Positions 37,001 through 46,590 of a stretch of 64,000 bases of DNA are shown one piece after another; the first letter of the stretch is position 1; each line of letters begins with the position of its first letter. This DNA is from Schistosoma haematobium (lineage: Eukaryota > Platyhelminthes > Trematoda > Strigeidida > Schistosomatidae), in NCBI RefSeq assembly GCF_000699445.3, contig NC_067198.1, positions 3,973,301 to 4,037,300 on the forward strand. Reading direction: 5' to 3'. The position numbers were made by a program, and so were the translations under genes. Below the pieces are notes generated by a model. The model was not told where the DNA came from and did no database searches. It saw nothing but the letters and a program-made list of their open reading frames with translations.

Positions 37001-37767
37001 GTCACGACTCCTGGATTCCATTGCTAGCTACATTACATCTATTGTATTAGAGTGGTTGGAGATGTTAGGTGCCACAATTAGCGGTGGCGTCCAATCATTC
37101 ATTCATCACCCTCTAGTTTCCGAGTCTCAGTATTATCTCATACTTATTCTACAAACCTATTACGTTTCTCGAAGCTAGTTCTCCGTTTTATTGTGATTAT
37201 TTACTACAATCATTCCGATTCGTTTGCTATTCATTATTTCTAATTTCATCTTTGATATACCAACGTGATACGATATAATAACCTGTGCCGAACCACGTTT
37301 CTGTTACGCGACACGCCAACAATGGCTGATTCACTGACCGATCCACTTTATTCTGAGGACTTACCTGGCATAAATAACCGTCAGGTGACAATTAGTTTCC
37401 TTCACGATAAAACAAAGTCATATTTAGAGTTATCAGTGCCAAAGACTAGGCTTTCGCTAGCATAAACTATAAACATTTCTTATAGATAGATTTTTACTGA
37501 TTGCTTGTCTATAATGTTAACAAATTATAGGGTAGCGGGAAAATGCAAGCCAAATCTGTCAATATCTCTAGTTCATCATTCTTAAAATGCCCAACATCTA
37601 CACCACATTTGATAAATGGTCGTTCTGAAGCATCATCAAGATGGTACGATAATGGCATTGTGTCGATAACAATTCAACAGTCGTCAACAAACTCAACTAT
37701 GAACCATTCAAATAGTTTGTTGAAACCAAGACAGAAAACACCAGTGAAAAATCGCCACTTGAAATAA
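22003..37767 (+). CDS. Unrecognised four-exon gene (about 563 residues)
   Basis: Built from four exons: 22003-22068 (ATG, out phase 0), 32245-32888 (in 0, out 2), 34678-35422 (in 2, out 0) and 37531-37767 (in 0, stop TAA). All have AG/GT borders and the phases agree at each joint, giving 564 codons. The protein is polar. Exon 2 holds a moderately hydrophobic segment (RVVTHKNGILVHLGQLVSL). Exon 3 runs from a folded-looking start (ITPSDVLIRLSEVREL, VPVIRFDHPKQM) into a Lys/Glu-rich and then Arg-rich stretch (RRRNTSAESRRRRERRLLNK) that could be a nuclear localisation signal. No known family recognised. An alternative ending at 35503 adds a membrane helix. An AATAAA overlaps the final stop. Exons 2 and 3 are the safest; exon 1 is inferred across a 10.2 kb intron. 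Confidence 0.5.
22069..23640. other. Intron 1, left part: nothing recognised
   Basis: AT-rich sequence with short open frames in both directions (for example 22247-22478) that overlap each other and have no family match or splice support. Confidence 0.35.
23645..24035 (+). mobile_element. tRNA-derived SINE-like copy
   Basis: A pol III B-box-like GGAGTTCGATTCGTG at about 23718 is followed by a shared tail block: GGGCCGTCCAGTGCTTCAATG, then CTCCACAAATCCTC and TCTGATAATAATT. The same tail occurs at 33770-33890. Lies in intron 1 of the unrecognised gene. Confidence 0.6.
24425..24650 (+). mobile_element. tRNA-derived SINE-like copy
   Basis: Clear split promoter: A-box-like TTGGTCTAGAGGTTAAGC at about 24438 and B-box AAGTTCGAGTCCC at about 24480. 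The tail has a degraded AGGTTTTCAGCAGTGGTCTAAC and CGACTCATGGTTTC, as in the other copies. It is not a usable tRNA. Confidence 0.65.
25850..26135 (+). pseudogene. RTE-like retrotransposon C-terminal remnant
   Basis: In pieces the plus strand reads RWFKHVLHDT-like sequence and then YQSMKSLTFHVGHIDKFRLS, resembling the end of RTE-clade reverse transcriptases in flukes (WLGHVLRM, then QSMKSLT and a VGRCRL-type block). Many stops. Sited in intron 1. Confidence 0.55.
26140..28670. other. Intron 1, middle part: no gene recognised
   Basis: AT-rich, with a CTT microsatellite at about 27629-27644. The 87-codon open frame at 27508-27771 owes its length partly to this microsatellite and is not supported. 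Confidence 0.35.
28676..28775 (+). mobile_element. Short GC-rich fragment, probably the 5' region of an RTE-like element
   Basis: A 100-bp island (GCCCGGATAAAGGAGG, GGTCGGGCATGGGG, TTAGCGACCCC) much richer in GC than its surroundings. From memory of schistosome RTE-type elements this resembles their 5' end; no coding part follows. Confidence 0.4.
28780..30550. other. Intron 1, right part: no gene, possible SINE debris
   Basis: A B-box-like AGGTTCAAGTTCC at about 29330 and GAGGTCGAATCC at about 30230 hint at decayed SINEs. No coding region supported. Confidence 0.3.
30560..30770 (+). mobile_element. tRNA-derived SINE-like copy
   Basis: A-box-like CCGGCTCAGTGGTCTAG at about 30572 and B-box-like TTAGGTTCCTGAGAG at about 30622, then ACGAAACAGCCTTCCAGTGG and the family tail (TTTATGACTTCAATGAAATTT). 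Confidence 0.65.
30825..31060 (+). mobile_element. SINE-like copy, second head type
   Basis: Starts CTACAACCAATCCACGAATTTG, continues TCTTCAGTGAGTTACTATCTC and GAACTCCACTGGTCACG, then GACCGTCCAGG and TCAACTCATGTATTCAAC. The same head occurs at 33625-33895. Confidence 0.6.
31475..31650 (+). mobile_element. tRNA-derived SINE-like copy
   Basis: GCTTACTAAAGGCTTCACG followed by B-box CAGGTTCGATCTC at about 31541 and a tail with GACCGTCTAGTGT. Diverged; a weak duplication AGCAGTGCTTAGCAGTGCTTA marks its start. Confidence 0.5.
32245..32888 (+). CDS. Exon 2 of the unrecognised gene
   Basis: A long open stretch right after a TTTTCTTCTGATAG acceptor and ending at a GTAAGC donor (phase 2). The ATG at its first base could be the true start if exon 1 is wrong. 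Composition is protein-like: Gln/Asn-rich at first (IQKTINNMNNTRNQQHQ), then ILKLLQALYALKLPIHSL and FIMRNVISFDPLRVHERT. No family recognised. Confidence 0.6.
33455..33620 (-). mobile_element. tRNA-derived SINE-like copy (minus)
   Basis: On the minus strand: A-box-like GACTCAGTGGTCTAATGG, B-box CTGCGTTCGAAACTTG, then GAAACGGCCGTTCAGTG and AGGTTTTCCGTAGTGGTC. It meets a plus-strand copy at about 33620, head to head. Lies in intron 2 of the unrecognised gene. Confidence 0.65.
33625..33895 (+). mobile_element. SINE-like copy (plus), partner of the inverted pair
   Basis: CTTCAACCAATCCACGAAG, TCTTCAGTGAGTTGATATC, AAACGGCCGTCCAATGC, GGTTTTCCATAGTGGTCTAG, then CTCCACAAAACCCC and TCTGATAATAATC. The tail repeats in part at 33930-33970. 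The 139-codon minus-strand frame across it is read through SINE sequence. Confidence 0.65.
34678..35422 (+). CDS. Exon 3 of the unrecognised gene
   Basis: Enters after GAATCCAG in phase 2, completing AA|A (Lys) from exon 2, and reaches a GTATGT donor in phase 0. It encodes about 248 residues ending in a strongly basic segment. If the donor is not used, the frame stays open to a stop at 35501-35503 and adds VCFWIGVSFVFTSAIVFG, a membrane-helix-like end, with AATAAA at 35734-35739. The minus-strand open frames inside it (35032-35466) are shadows. Confidence 0.6.
35885..37470 (+). other. Intron 3 of the unrecognised gene: several open stretches of unclear status
   Basis: Open frames at 36178-36378 (KTNILCDVFKHLNKSRVKDI), 36921-37178 (FQKGRSRLLDSIASYITS) and 37265-37465 (NRQVTISFLHDKTKSYLELS) look protein-like but I could not find acceptor/donor pairs that join them in phase. 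They could be decayed coding or mobile sequence. Confidence 0.25.
37531..37767 (+). CDS. Candidate last exon of the unrecognised gene
   Basis: Follows CAAATTATAG in phase 0 and reads GSGKMQAKSVNISSSSFLKC onward for 78 residues to TAA at 37765-37767; it is Ser/Thr/Asn-rich and basic at the end (KPRQKTPVKNRHLK). An AATAAA overlaps the stop. It joins exon 3 in frame. It could belong to another transcript. Confidence 0.45.
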   Translation, partial: GSGKMQAKSVNISSSSFLKCPTSTPHLINGRSEASSRWYDNGIVSITIQQSSTNSTMNHSNSLLKPRQKTPVKNRHLK

Positions 37768-39354
37768 ATGAAATCCAGTGAATGATGACTAGTCATCTGT
37801 TGTATCTCCAAATTTAGCATTGACAATGCTACTCTTGTTTAGTCGATATTATCAAATACGTTTAATCTATCTGATTTTCAACAATACAGGAGTCCAATTT
37901 TACTGTTTCTCATTCATACTGTAGATTCAGTCAAGCTTATTGATGAAAAGAAATGTGCATTCATTATTCTTACCATATCATAGTCTGAAAATTTCGGTCG
38001 ATCATCATAAAACCTTATTTGATGTTAGGTGGCTATAACTAGCCGTTTCGATGCTCACATTGGCCCAGACTTTCATGTCACTTGGCTTTCATTAATGAAA
38101 TGTGCACATTATCCTGAATCAAATGATACTTCAATCCAGTAAGATTCAAACTGGCTTTCCTAAATATCTACTGACATTAAGGGGTTATAGGCATCAGTTT
38201 AGAGGAATTTTAAGTTAGAAGAAAACAGTTAAGCGAAAAATATACAGTTCTGACCAACGGACAAGATTTAAGTTGGAGTGTCATGGAGTTCTGAGCAAAC
38301 GTCAAGGTGCAGTGGTGGAAAGCTTATTTCGTACGAAAAGCTAAGTAAGAAAGAGGTAGAACCTACCATTATTCATTCAATATGACGTTTAACACTGATT
38401 ATTACGAGAACAACAGAAATAAGGAACTAACTTGAACGTTTCTTAAAATAACAATGAGGGAGTGATTACTTTGAGATGTAAAAGGAAGCACAAATAAATA
38501 CATTCGAGGTATTTACAAACCTAGAACATAATTGGTGGATTTGTGAAGACAATTTATAGGTTTTTAGTAGATGAAATCATACAACTAACTGTACATGTAT
38601 CTATCATTGTGGTGATCAGGCATTCTTGCGAACTCGATTCCTAACTATCTTTACTGACTCCGTAACTTAACCTTCACTCCTAATCCGAGCCCTTCTCGAG
38701 TTGTCTAAAGAATAGTGCTATCATATCACCTGCATTCTCAGTGAATAATATTTAGCTCTGGACTCATGGTAATTTGAGAACCACGGTAGGTCACCAGTGG
38801 AACACATCCCTGTCAACAATTACTCAGCAAACTAATATCACTATTAGAATTATTCGCAACATTGGTGAATAGACTAACGTCTTAGGGTTCCTCGCTGAAT
38901 GAAGTAAAGTAGTGTATCAACGTCACTGTAAGAAGAATACAGATAATCAACGACAAGTTCACTTTCGAAGAATCCGTCTGTTTTCAAACGTTCATCGTTA
39001 TTTGGTTTTTATTTGGATTAAAGTGTCTACATCCATAGAGATAGAAACAACAGAAATAGTAAGATATTACGAAATAGATAGAGGAAATGAGAGTACTCCC
39101 ATTATTCATATAAAAGCGCAATTAAATAGATTTACTTGTGAGCGCTTGTCCATGTACACAAAAATGAAATGAAGAAACAAAATTAAAACACCAAAGTTTA
39201 AGAATCAAATCAATTTAATTGGGCATTGAACTAGTTTCTCCACATTCTTCAGGAAAAACGAAATGTTCGTTAAATGAGCAGAGAAGTAAAGAGCATAAGG
39301 ATAATTGAACATGGAGTCTATGTTGTTTGTTCTATCATCCATTTAACAAGTTGC
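37768..39354. other. Intergenic region between convergent genes
   Basis: No gene recognised. The 86-codon plus-strand frame at 38912-39172 has no splice or family support. A possible minus-strand polyadenylation signal for the G-gamma gene is at 39008-39013. Confidence 0.4.
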
Positions 39355-39599
39355 CTAAATCACAACGCATCCGCCTTTTTCTTGGAATGGATTATCTTTC
39401 TTACTCGCAAATCCTGAAACTAGACAATCTTTTTCTCGATTCTGCTCCATAAACACAATCATTTCTTGCACACATTCAGAAACAGGACGTCGATTTAAAT
39501 TTGCTTCTTGACGTAGTTGTTCAACTAGTTTACGTTGTTGGCTTAAAGTTGACATGGTTTGTATTTTGACTGGACTGTTACTTTTGTCTGATGGGAATC
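39355..39599 (-). CDS. Heterotrimeric G-protein gamma subunit
   Basis: Minus strand. The coding part is 39555 (ATG) to 39355 (stop), 66 residues, inside an exon that starts at 39599 after TTTGTCTTCCAG; the first 44 bases are 5' untranslated. The sequence carries the G-gamma signature: an N-terminal helix RKLVEQLRQEANLNRRPVSE that pairs with G-beta in a coiled coil, a middle helix with CVQEMIVFMEQNREKDC, the conserved NPFQEK, and the CaaX box CVVI. The Cys is expected to be prenylated, the last three residues removed and the Cys methylated, anchoring the beta-gamma dimer to the inner plasma membrane. Length is typical (65-75 residues). A 5' exon must lie at higher coordinates. It is convergent with the unrecognised plus-strand gene. 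A minus-strand AATAAA lies at 39013-39008. Confidence 0.93.
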
Positions 39600-40940
39600 C
39601 TGGAAGACAAAGAAACAAAACAGATCAACATTTAGAATAGGTGAATATTGTAGTGTTTTAAACATAAACATTTAAAAGTTATGGCAGAATTCAGCTGGTG
39701 GAGTCAGTGAATAGATCACTAGAATGAACGCTATTCTGCGTACCTGATTGGACCAGTGTAGCAGTATCATCCGATGGCTGTCAATTGTTTATTGTGAATA
39801 TTAGTCCGTACTTGAAAGAGAGTGTATTTACCAACAACTGTCAACATTAGCTTAACTGTACTTGGTAAAGTCGGTAACATACCTCAATATGAGGAGCTTC
39901 ATTGAAGCACTATGCGGCACTTAATACACAGATTCTGATTACGTTGTGTTATAGAAGTTGATAAATACACTGGTGGTCTATCACAGATACTTAAATAACT
40001 AGTGGACATTTACATGCGGTGTACTAATAAATTTTAACAGATTGGCATATTGAGGTTAAATTATTTAGTTTGTACTTTATATCATGGACTTTCATTGATT
40101 AGACAATTCTGTAAACCGTCTAAGCTTAATCTCAATAAGTGCTATGGATATCCAATGTTAAGTAATATTCCAAGACAAAGCAGTTGTCCACTGCCCCCTG
40201 GTTTCAATGATTATTTCATTTGAACTGGAAATTCAGGTCAGATTATTATCGGATAATTCCTTCAAGATTTCATTTTACGATGTACTAGACAATAATCCTT
40301 TCGCTTAGTTATTCCCCTAGTTGAATACTTTAGTAATATTCAAGCAGTTGATTATAATATTCTGGATTAGGATTTCAACATTGTTCCGTGTAATTCACTT
40401 CGAGTAGCTCAGCTATCATTGTGATTAAGTTTTATTGTAGAAATCTTATTGTCTATAAGTAATCCATAACTATGAATATCACAGTTCTACAGTAGTTTAT
40501 TCATGGCAACATCTCAAATGATGATACTTTGTCATATTCCATTCAAACCATGATGAGTCCCAGAGATTTTCTCTTAAACACAATAGGATAATGCTAATAA
40601 CAATTTGAATCACAGAATAGATAGATAAAATCATTATTCAACTTACTTAATCTAATTTAATCACAAGTTTCCAAATTGTGAAAATGAATAAATAAATCGT
40701 TAAATTAACTTTTCATTATTATTTATTCAAGGGAAAAATATTCCTTCTTCCTATCGATCAATACTCTTGAAAGAGGAAGAAGGGAAGGTAACAAGGACAA
40801 CTGATTCATCCAATCAAAATACAGAAGATGAAATCAATAACCACATTTTGATTGGTGGAATTTCATTTCAGAAAATCGATCAATCATTGGATGAATGTCT
40901 ACATGTATATTTATTATATTCTCATTCACAGGCAGCTGCA
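39600..40940. other. Upstream side of the G-gamma gene
   Basis: Expected to hold the intron and 5' exon of the G-gamma gene, neither of which I can place. The plus-strand frame at 40767-41030 is half low-complexity and half repeat R and is not accepted as a gene. Confidence 0.3.
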
Positions 40941-40944
40941 GACA

Positions 40945-41260
40945 TACTGTGTTCTGTACTACTGATGTTGACTGATATAAGTAGTGTGTGTCACCGATCA
41001 AAAGAGGAAAGCCTGTCAGCAGAATCTTAATAAGATCGAAAGGAAGAAAACGAGAACAGTGAGTGATCGGTTGTGGAAATGAAGGGACAATAAATTCTGA
41101 GAGAATCAGTGGATAGTTTGCAAATGAATATTTACTGTATTATTCTCAGATTTTACCATGATATTTTTTAATATCGCATTGAGATGTATTCGGTTGACCC
41201 GACTTGTGTTCTCGTCCACTCTCATACAACATAAATCTACTTAACCTGTGATTGTTGATT
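40945..41260 (+). repeat. Dispersed repeat family R, copy 2
   Basis: Blocks in the family order: TTGACTGATATAAGTAGTGTG, AAAGAGGAAAGCCTGTCAGCAG, GTGAGTGATCGGTTGTGG, GAGATGTATTCGGTTGACCC, TGTTCTCGTCCACTCTCATA. Confidence 0.65.
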
Positions 41261-41359
41261 AATTCTAAACTTTATTACATTTTAACTTCATTTGAAGATG
41301 ATGTTTTACTTGTATCCTCCCATGGTTATTAGGGAGACTGCAATTGAGCACTCTCATGT

Positions 41360-41500
41360 TAGCATATATGCATCTTGTGCAAATTGCCTTCATATTACCT
41401 CTAATCACAAGTTTTATATGCAAAGGTGGATAATGGTTAGCAATGGAATTTAGGACTCACGTTTTTTCCTATATGGAACTTGTCAGGTAGATTGTAGTTA
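41360..41500 (-). mobile_element. Sm-alpha-like SINE relic with eroded hammerhead (antisense)
   Basis: The plus strand shows GCAAAGGTGGATAATGG, TAGCAATGGAATTTAGGACT and TTTCCTATATGGAACTTGTCAG. Read on the minus strand this is CTGACAAGTTCC, TATAGGAAAAAACG, then GAGTCCTAAATTCC, a mutated version of a hammerhead core (CUGAnGA ... GAAA ... GUC). Both conserved boxes are broken, so no activity is expected. Confidence 0.5.
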
Positions 41501-41544
41501 TATTCAGAAATGACGTTTGATCAGTTTTTAATAGTATATTTGTG

Positions 41545-41830
41545 GTGTGTGTTACTTATATTGACATAAGTAGTATATAATGTTAGTCGTGAACCGAAGG
41601 TCTAGCAGCAGAGAGACAAGAGGATTGAACAGTAAAGAATGGAAAGAGGATGCAATTTGTATGAAAATGCAAGGACAATGTAGTTTGAGTCAATATGAGA
41701 CAATTGGTGGACATTTTACAAATTACGTATTTACTTTATGATTATTAGATTTTATTAACAAGTCCTGTAATTTTGAGTCAAATACATTCGATTGTTCCCA
41801 CCGGTATTCTTGTTCACTAAATATTTGCAT
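41545..41830 (+). repeat. Dispersed repeat family R, copy 3
   Basis: TTGACATAAGTAGTATATAATG, AAGGTCTAGCAGCAGAGAG, CAATTGGTGGACATTTTAC, CCACCGGTATTCTTGTTCACTA. Closest in sequence to copy 1 at 2328. Confidence 0.65.
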
Positions 41831-42565
41831 CCAATATGGATTGTCTTGACATAGTCATTTTGTCACAAGTTTCACAGAACAGATGTGTTGTAGGTGACAG
41901 TGGAGTCCATATCCCACGTCCCATTAAATTCAGGACTCGTTAGCTGGATGTACTTGCATCCTAGTGTTGATGTTTGCAATAGCATTCTAATCTACTATTT
42001 TCCACTGCAAACGTCCAACGAGTTAGTAGTTGAGCTACTGAGCCCAGATATCTATTACCTCGTATAACAAGCAAGGTGTTTATACTGTCATTAGTCATTA
42101 TTTGAATCATCTTAATGTAAACCTCAGCACTGGGATTTATGTATATTCTGCTGAAGGGTCGGAATAAGACGAAATGCGTGTCTTACGTTCCAATGTTGGT
42201 TATAATCTCTCCATTCATAACAAGATGGTAAGTGATAGCTGTAAAGTGACTTCACAGTGAATGTTTAATTTTTAACGATGGTGTTTCGAACGGAAAAACA
42301 ATAAGTATCGGTGACGTTTCCTTCTGTTTACATTAAACTAAACCGAATTATGTCATCACTGAAGTACTGAAGAGATAGTCTGAACCATCTTCTTTTATCC
42401 GATTTTCAGCTCTTCGGAACATGAACATCAAAGATGAAAAGAATCACTTTCAAATGAATTCTTAACTCGACAAACTATACTCTCAGCTTGACTAAAGTTC
42501 GGTTAATTAATGTGTTAAAAAAATCAAAAGCCATCATCAGTGAGATGTTGGAGAATATTTGTAGC

Positions 42566-42808
42566 TCAGGTGGATGATTTTGATGGAGTTTCGTTCTCTG
42601 AGCTGGATGGTTTGGTCGTGGAGCTTTCACTGTTATTCTGAACGACATCATCAGCACGAACTTCCAATCGAAGTGGAGCATTCGAATTTCTCCATATAAG
42701 TTTCACAGCTTTTCCTGTAGACCTCGATCTTGATTGGTTTTTATTGACATTAAACTTGTCATTGTTTACTTCTATCTGAAGTTTGACAAACAGACATCCA
42801 TATCTAAA
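42566..42808 (-). CDS. Candidate terminal exon or coding remnant, unrecognised
   Basis: Minus strand. An 80-codon open stretch without a usable ATG at its start, possibly entered at the AG before 42803 (TAGTTTAG). It reads YGCLFVKLQIEVNNDKFNV, then SRSRSTGKAVKLIWRNSNAP, LRLEVRADDVVQNN and an Ser/Thr/Glu-rich end, with stop TGA at 42568-42566. The mix of hydrophobic and charged residues is protein-like. No family known to me; it sits among repeats, so a retroelement protein fragment is as likely as a host exon. Confidence 0.35.
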   Translation of the reverse strand, partial: FRYGCLFVKLQIEVNNDKFNVNKNQSRSRSTGKAVKLIWRNSNAPLRLEVRADDVVQNNSESSTTKPSSSENETPSKSST

Positions 42809-43179
42809 CTACCATATGGTTAGGTGTTATGTGTAAAAGATTTATTTATTCTCTAGGCTCAATGTGTTGTGAATTACTTGTGTTTGTGCTTCATAGATTA
42901 TTGTATGGCTTGTAATTTGCTTCTATAATCTCGGTTGCAAGACTTACTTTGCATTAGTGTGTCACCAGGAGTTATGTATGGTGTGTGAATCGGATATTCC
43001 AGTCTAGTGACTTTACATTCTAGTTTATAGATCTTATTATCTGACAGTAGTATCGCATCACAGCAAAAGGAAAATCATTCGTATTTTCATGACAGTAATT
43101 TAAATGGTCTAATGACCCATAAACAAAAGAATAATTTTTATGAGTGTAGAATAAACCATAGACAGTTTCAGTCATACTG

Positions 43180-43465
43180 TATTATGTGTTATTATGTATC
43201 ACCAATCGAGAGAGCGATGCCTAGTAACAGAACGTTGACAATATCGAATGGAAAGAAACGGTAACAGTGAGTGATCGGTTCTAGAAATGAAAGGACAATG
43301 AAGTCTGAGACAATTGATGGATATTTTGCAAATGGAATATTTACTGTATTATTCTCAGATTTTACCATGATATTTTGTAATATCACATTGAGATGTATTC
43401 GGTTGACCCGACTTGTGTTCTCGTCCACTCTCATAGAACACGAATCTACTTAAACCATGACTGAC
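43180..43465 (+). repeat. Dispersed repeat family R, copy 4
   Basis: GAGAGAGCGATGCCTAGTAAC, GTGAGTGATCGGTTCTAG, AATTGATGGATATTTTGC, TGTATTCGGTTGACCC, CGTCCACTCTCATAG. Closest in sequence to copy 2. Opposed open frames (43192-43453) across it are shadows of the repeat. Confidence 0.65.
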
Positions 43466-43719
43466 TAACTAACAACTCTTAAGCATAACAAATGTTATTT
43501 ATATAAAAAAATATGCTGATTACATTTTGTAGCTAATCGGTTATGCACGAGAATCATTAACTAAGGTGTATTGTGTTGAGTTGTGTAGTTATGTGATATA
43601 TTACAACAACGAGAGTCCTTCATGGCTAATCAGTTAACATTCGTTTCCGTTCTCACTAGAGCAAAAGCAAACCAACACATTTTCTGTATTGTGTGATAAT
43701 GAAATAATAAATTAGTCAC

Positions 43720-44030
43720 GTGGTGTGAGTTACTTATATCCACATCAGTAGTATATAATTGTCGTCAGGCGTAGTATGTATTTCAGCAGAAGTCCATGAA
43801 TGAGAGAACGTGAATGGAAGGCGATTGGTATAAGAATGCATGAACAATGAAATCTAAGACAATGGATTGATATTTGCAAAAGGAACAGTCATTTTTGACA
43901 CGATGGATTGATATTTTGCAAATTAACTATTTACTGATATGGTTCTAAGATTTTAGTGAGATGCTCTGTAATTTCGTGTCAACTACATTCAATTATCTCC
44001 ACTGGTGTTCTTATTCACTAAAGTCATATC
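43720..44030 (+). repeat. Dispersed repeat family R, copy 5
   Basis: GTGGTGTGAGTTACTTATAT, AGTAGTATATAATTGTCG, a short internal duplication of ATGGATTGATATTT (43863 and 43903), and ATCTCCACTGGTGTTCTTA. Confidence 0.6.
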
Positions 44031-46150
44031 CCAGTGAGTAGAAACTTAAGTATTTGACACTTGATGACCTGGAGTAAGCGAGTCCCCCGAAAAGTAAACA
44101 GCTTCTGACTGGTAGAAATGTTAAGTCTCCCCGCCTTCGGCCTGGTATTATTTTATTGCTTAGTATTTTTGGACATTTTGGTTGTCCAAGTCAATTCTCA
44201 AATATAAACACAACATAGACAAAAAACGAAGATGTATTCCGTTACAAATAGGGAATTAATTCAGTGAAGTAAAAACTGTCATTTTATATACAAATATCAC
44301 ACAGGAGAATTTCTATTGATTTCTTGGTTTACGTACCAGCGCCGATCAGTTGAAAATGAACCTACTACTGAGCTCCAACGGCATCCTTTCTAAAACGTGG
44401 TTTGGTCAGGCCTCCGTCCTGTTAACAATAGAAAGGTGTATTTATTACATACAACCGACTCTTATGAATGTCATTGTCATGTTAATGGTTTTTTTTACTT
44501 CGACCGGTTCTTGATCTACTTAATATTCAGTAGTCCCCACAAACTCCATACTGATAATCTCCATGTGACCAGCTTTGGGAAGAGGTTTCAAGAATTATCA
44601 GTGGATTTCATCCGTGACGATTATGTGGAAGGCACCCACAAAGAACCCTTAATGATGGTCGCGCAATTTCGCGAATTCATTGAATTTCGACATTTACACC
44701 TTTGAATGTTTGTTCATTGATCTAAAGTGTAAGCGTTCACACACGAGGCTGAACCTCGTGGGTTCGACTCTCGTTTAAGAAGTTTTATTGACCTATTATC
44801 TGATTCCAGTTATATTGTAGATTGATTGTTACTGAAATATACATGCCGCAAATCCTCGTATATAATTATTGACTAAGATCGCATTAGTAAATAACGGGAT
44901 AAATTAGGTTAAATACGAGAATGGATTTTGAATGCGTTTATTTCGTGCAATCGTTGATTGGAAAACGAATCGAAGCAAAATGACGCGCAATAGAGATGAG
45001 TGAGTCGAAGCTATTTTACGAAGCGTGAGTTGATATTTGTAGTCAGACAAAAATAAGGTACAGATATGTGATGAGTAAGAAGTGAACACACATACGCTTA
45101 CATAGAAACAGTCAAGGTTGATAGGTGAATAAGCGACAAGGTCACAATGAAGCTAGAAAAGAATGGATAAATCGGTTCATTCGGAAGCTAGAATAACCTA
45201 AGTGTACTTGACATTAGGTCATCTATTACAGGATCATGCTGAGGACTGTCGAGTCTCACGAAACTTCTAAATCACCCAATTGTGATACACACAAAATCAA
45301 AGTTCGCAAAACAACGATTTCACTGAAACAGCGGTTTTTATTGAATAATATACAAACATTAGTTACAGACCTCAATTTGTGAGGTGTTTGCAGTATTTAC
45401 CGCCTCTTTTTGTCTGGAATAAAAGAGGCTTCCTGTAACAGTAACATAAAGAATAATTACAACATACGATAGTGTTAAAGACAACGATTAGCTGCACCTA
45501 AACTTGGTAGTATTTTTTATCAACAAGCGAAAACCGAACCAACAGCAAACAATATGGAAACCGTTGAGTTTACACATGGATTAAGCAAATGCACAAAATT
45601 GTGAATAACTGCTACAATGATTGATATAAAGTAATTATAATGATAAATACAATAAAGTGTTATAAGTATATGTAAATATTTCAGAATATTACACAACAAA
45701 CTTGCGTTACATCAGCGTAAACTATTCTTGGCATACAACTATTTACTGAATATAAATAAGTAGTATAAAACAATACACAAAAGAGTCTAAGGGAAGTGAA
45801 TGAGGACAGTGAATGGAAAACAGACTAAACAGTAACAAGTAGCAATCTTCATTTGGAACAAGCTGATATACCAGTGTTTCATTGACATTCAACAGTTTCT
45901 TGCCTTGATAAGCTTCATACGTCTACGTTGTGACAAAGTGTCATAAAAACGTTCAGGAAAATGATTCGAATCATCTAAAGATCCCCACCATAATAAAAGA
46001 CTAATATTTGAACGAAGAATATTCCTTTCGAAGAATTCTCTTCAGGTTCCTACAATTCATATATCCAAACTAATAATCCGAAAAAATGGTCAGGTTAGGA
46101 GGGAAAGTACATCGGTTAAAGCGTGTAAATTTAGGATTGTTAAACAAAAA
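44031..46150. other. No gene seen
   Basis: AT-rich. A B-box-like GTGGGTTCGACTCTCG at about 44758 marks probable SINE debris (44715-44785). The 102-codon frame at 44397-44705 has no supporting motif. Confidence 0.35.
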
Positions 46151-46159
46151 TTCACTTTG

Positions 46160-46590
46160 ATTTTGACTGGTTGTTATTTTGAGTTCTTGTGGTGTTTGTA
46201 TAAACGAATGGCTGTTTTGTACTTGATTCCTGGTTGGTATCGAATACGAAACACAATACGTTTGTTTCTGCTTAACGAGTTCTATTTGGCCCAGATTGCA
46301 CTGTTAAGAGAATTCCTTGTTAATTTACGTCTGCATCAGGTCCTCCACGTTCATCAATGATGCTGGACAGGTACATGAAAGATATCATTTCTTCCAGAGT
46401 TTTTCCATCAAATGTGATTGGGTTGTTGTTCCTCGTGTCGTGTTTAGAGATCATGGTTTTTCCCTTGTGTATGTTGAGGCCTACCGATACAGAGGTTGCT
46501 AATAAACTGATTCTATTGACCGGCGTTTGTTCGTGTATATGGAATGGAAGGACCAGTTCATTTGTGAAGTCCAAGTAATCTCGTTTTACT
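46160..46590 (-). pseudogene. RTE-like reverse transcriptase fragment
   Basis: Minus strand. ATSVSVGLNIHKGKTMISKH, then NPITFDGKTLEEMISFMYLS and SIIDERGGPDADVN match the thumb region of RTE-clade elements, where the order VGLNIHKGK, NPI-LDG, YLGSIID, GGSDADV is characteristic. Below 46320 the frame is broken. The plus-strand frames 46157-46578 are shadows. Confidence 0.75.

Noticed and set aside
40767..41030. 87-codon plus-strand frame
   Set aside because: Starts at TTG, and its second half is repeat R.
44715..44785. Possible tRNA gene
   Set aside because: A B-box is visible but no cloverleaf with acceptor stem could be drawn; more likely SINE debris.
46157..46578. Plus-strand frames of 61-73 codons
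   Set aside because: Antisense shadows of the RTE-like RT fragment.
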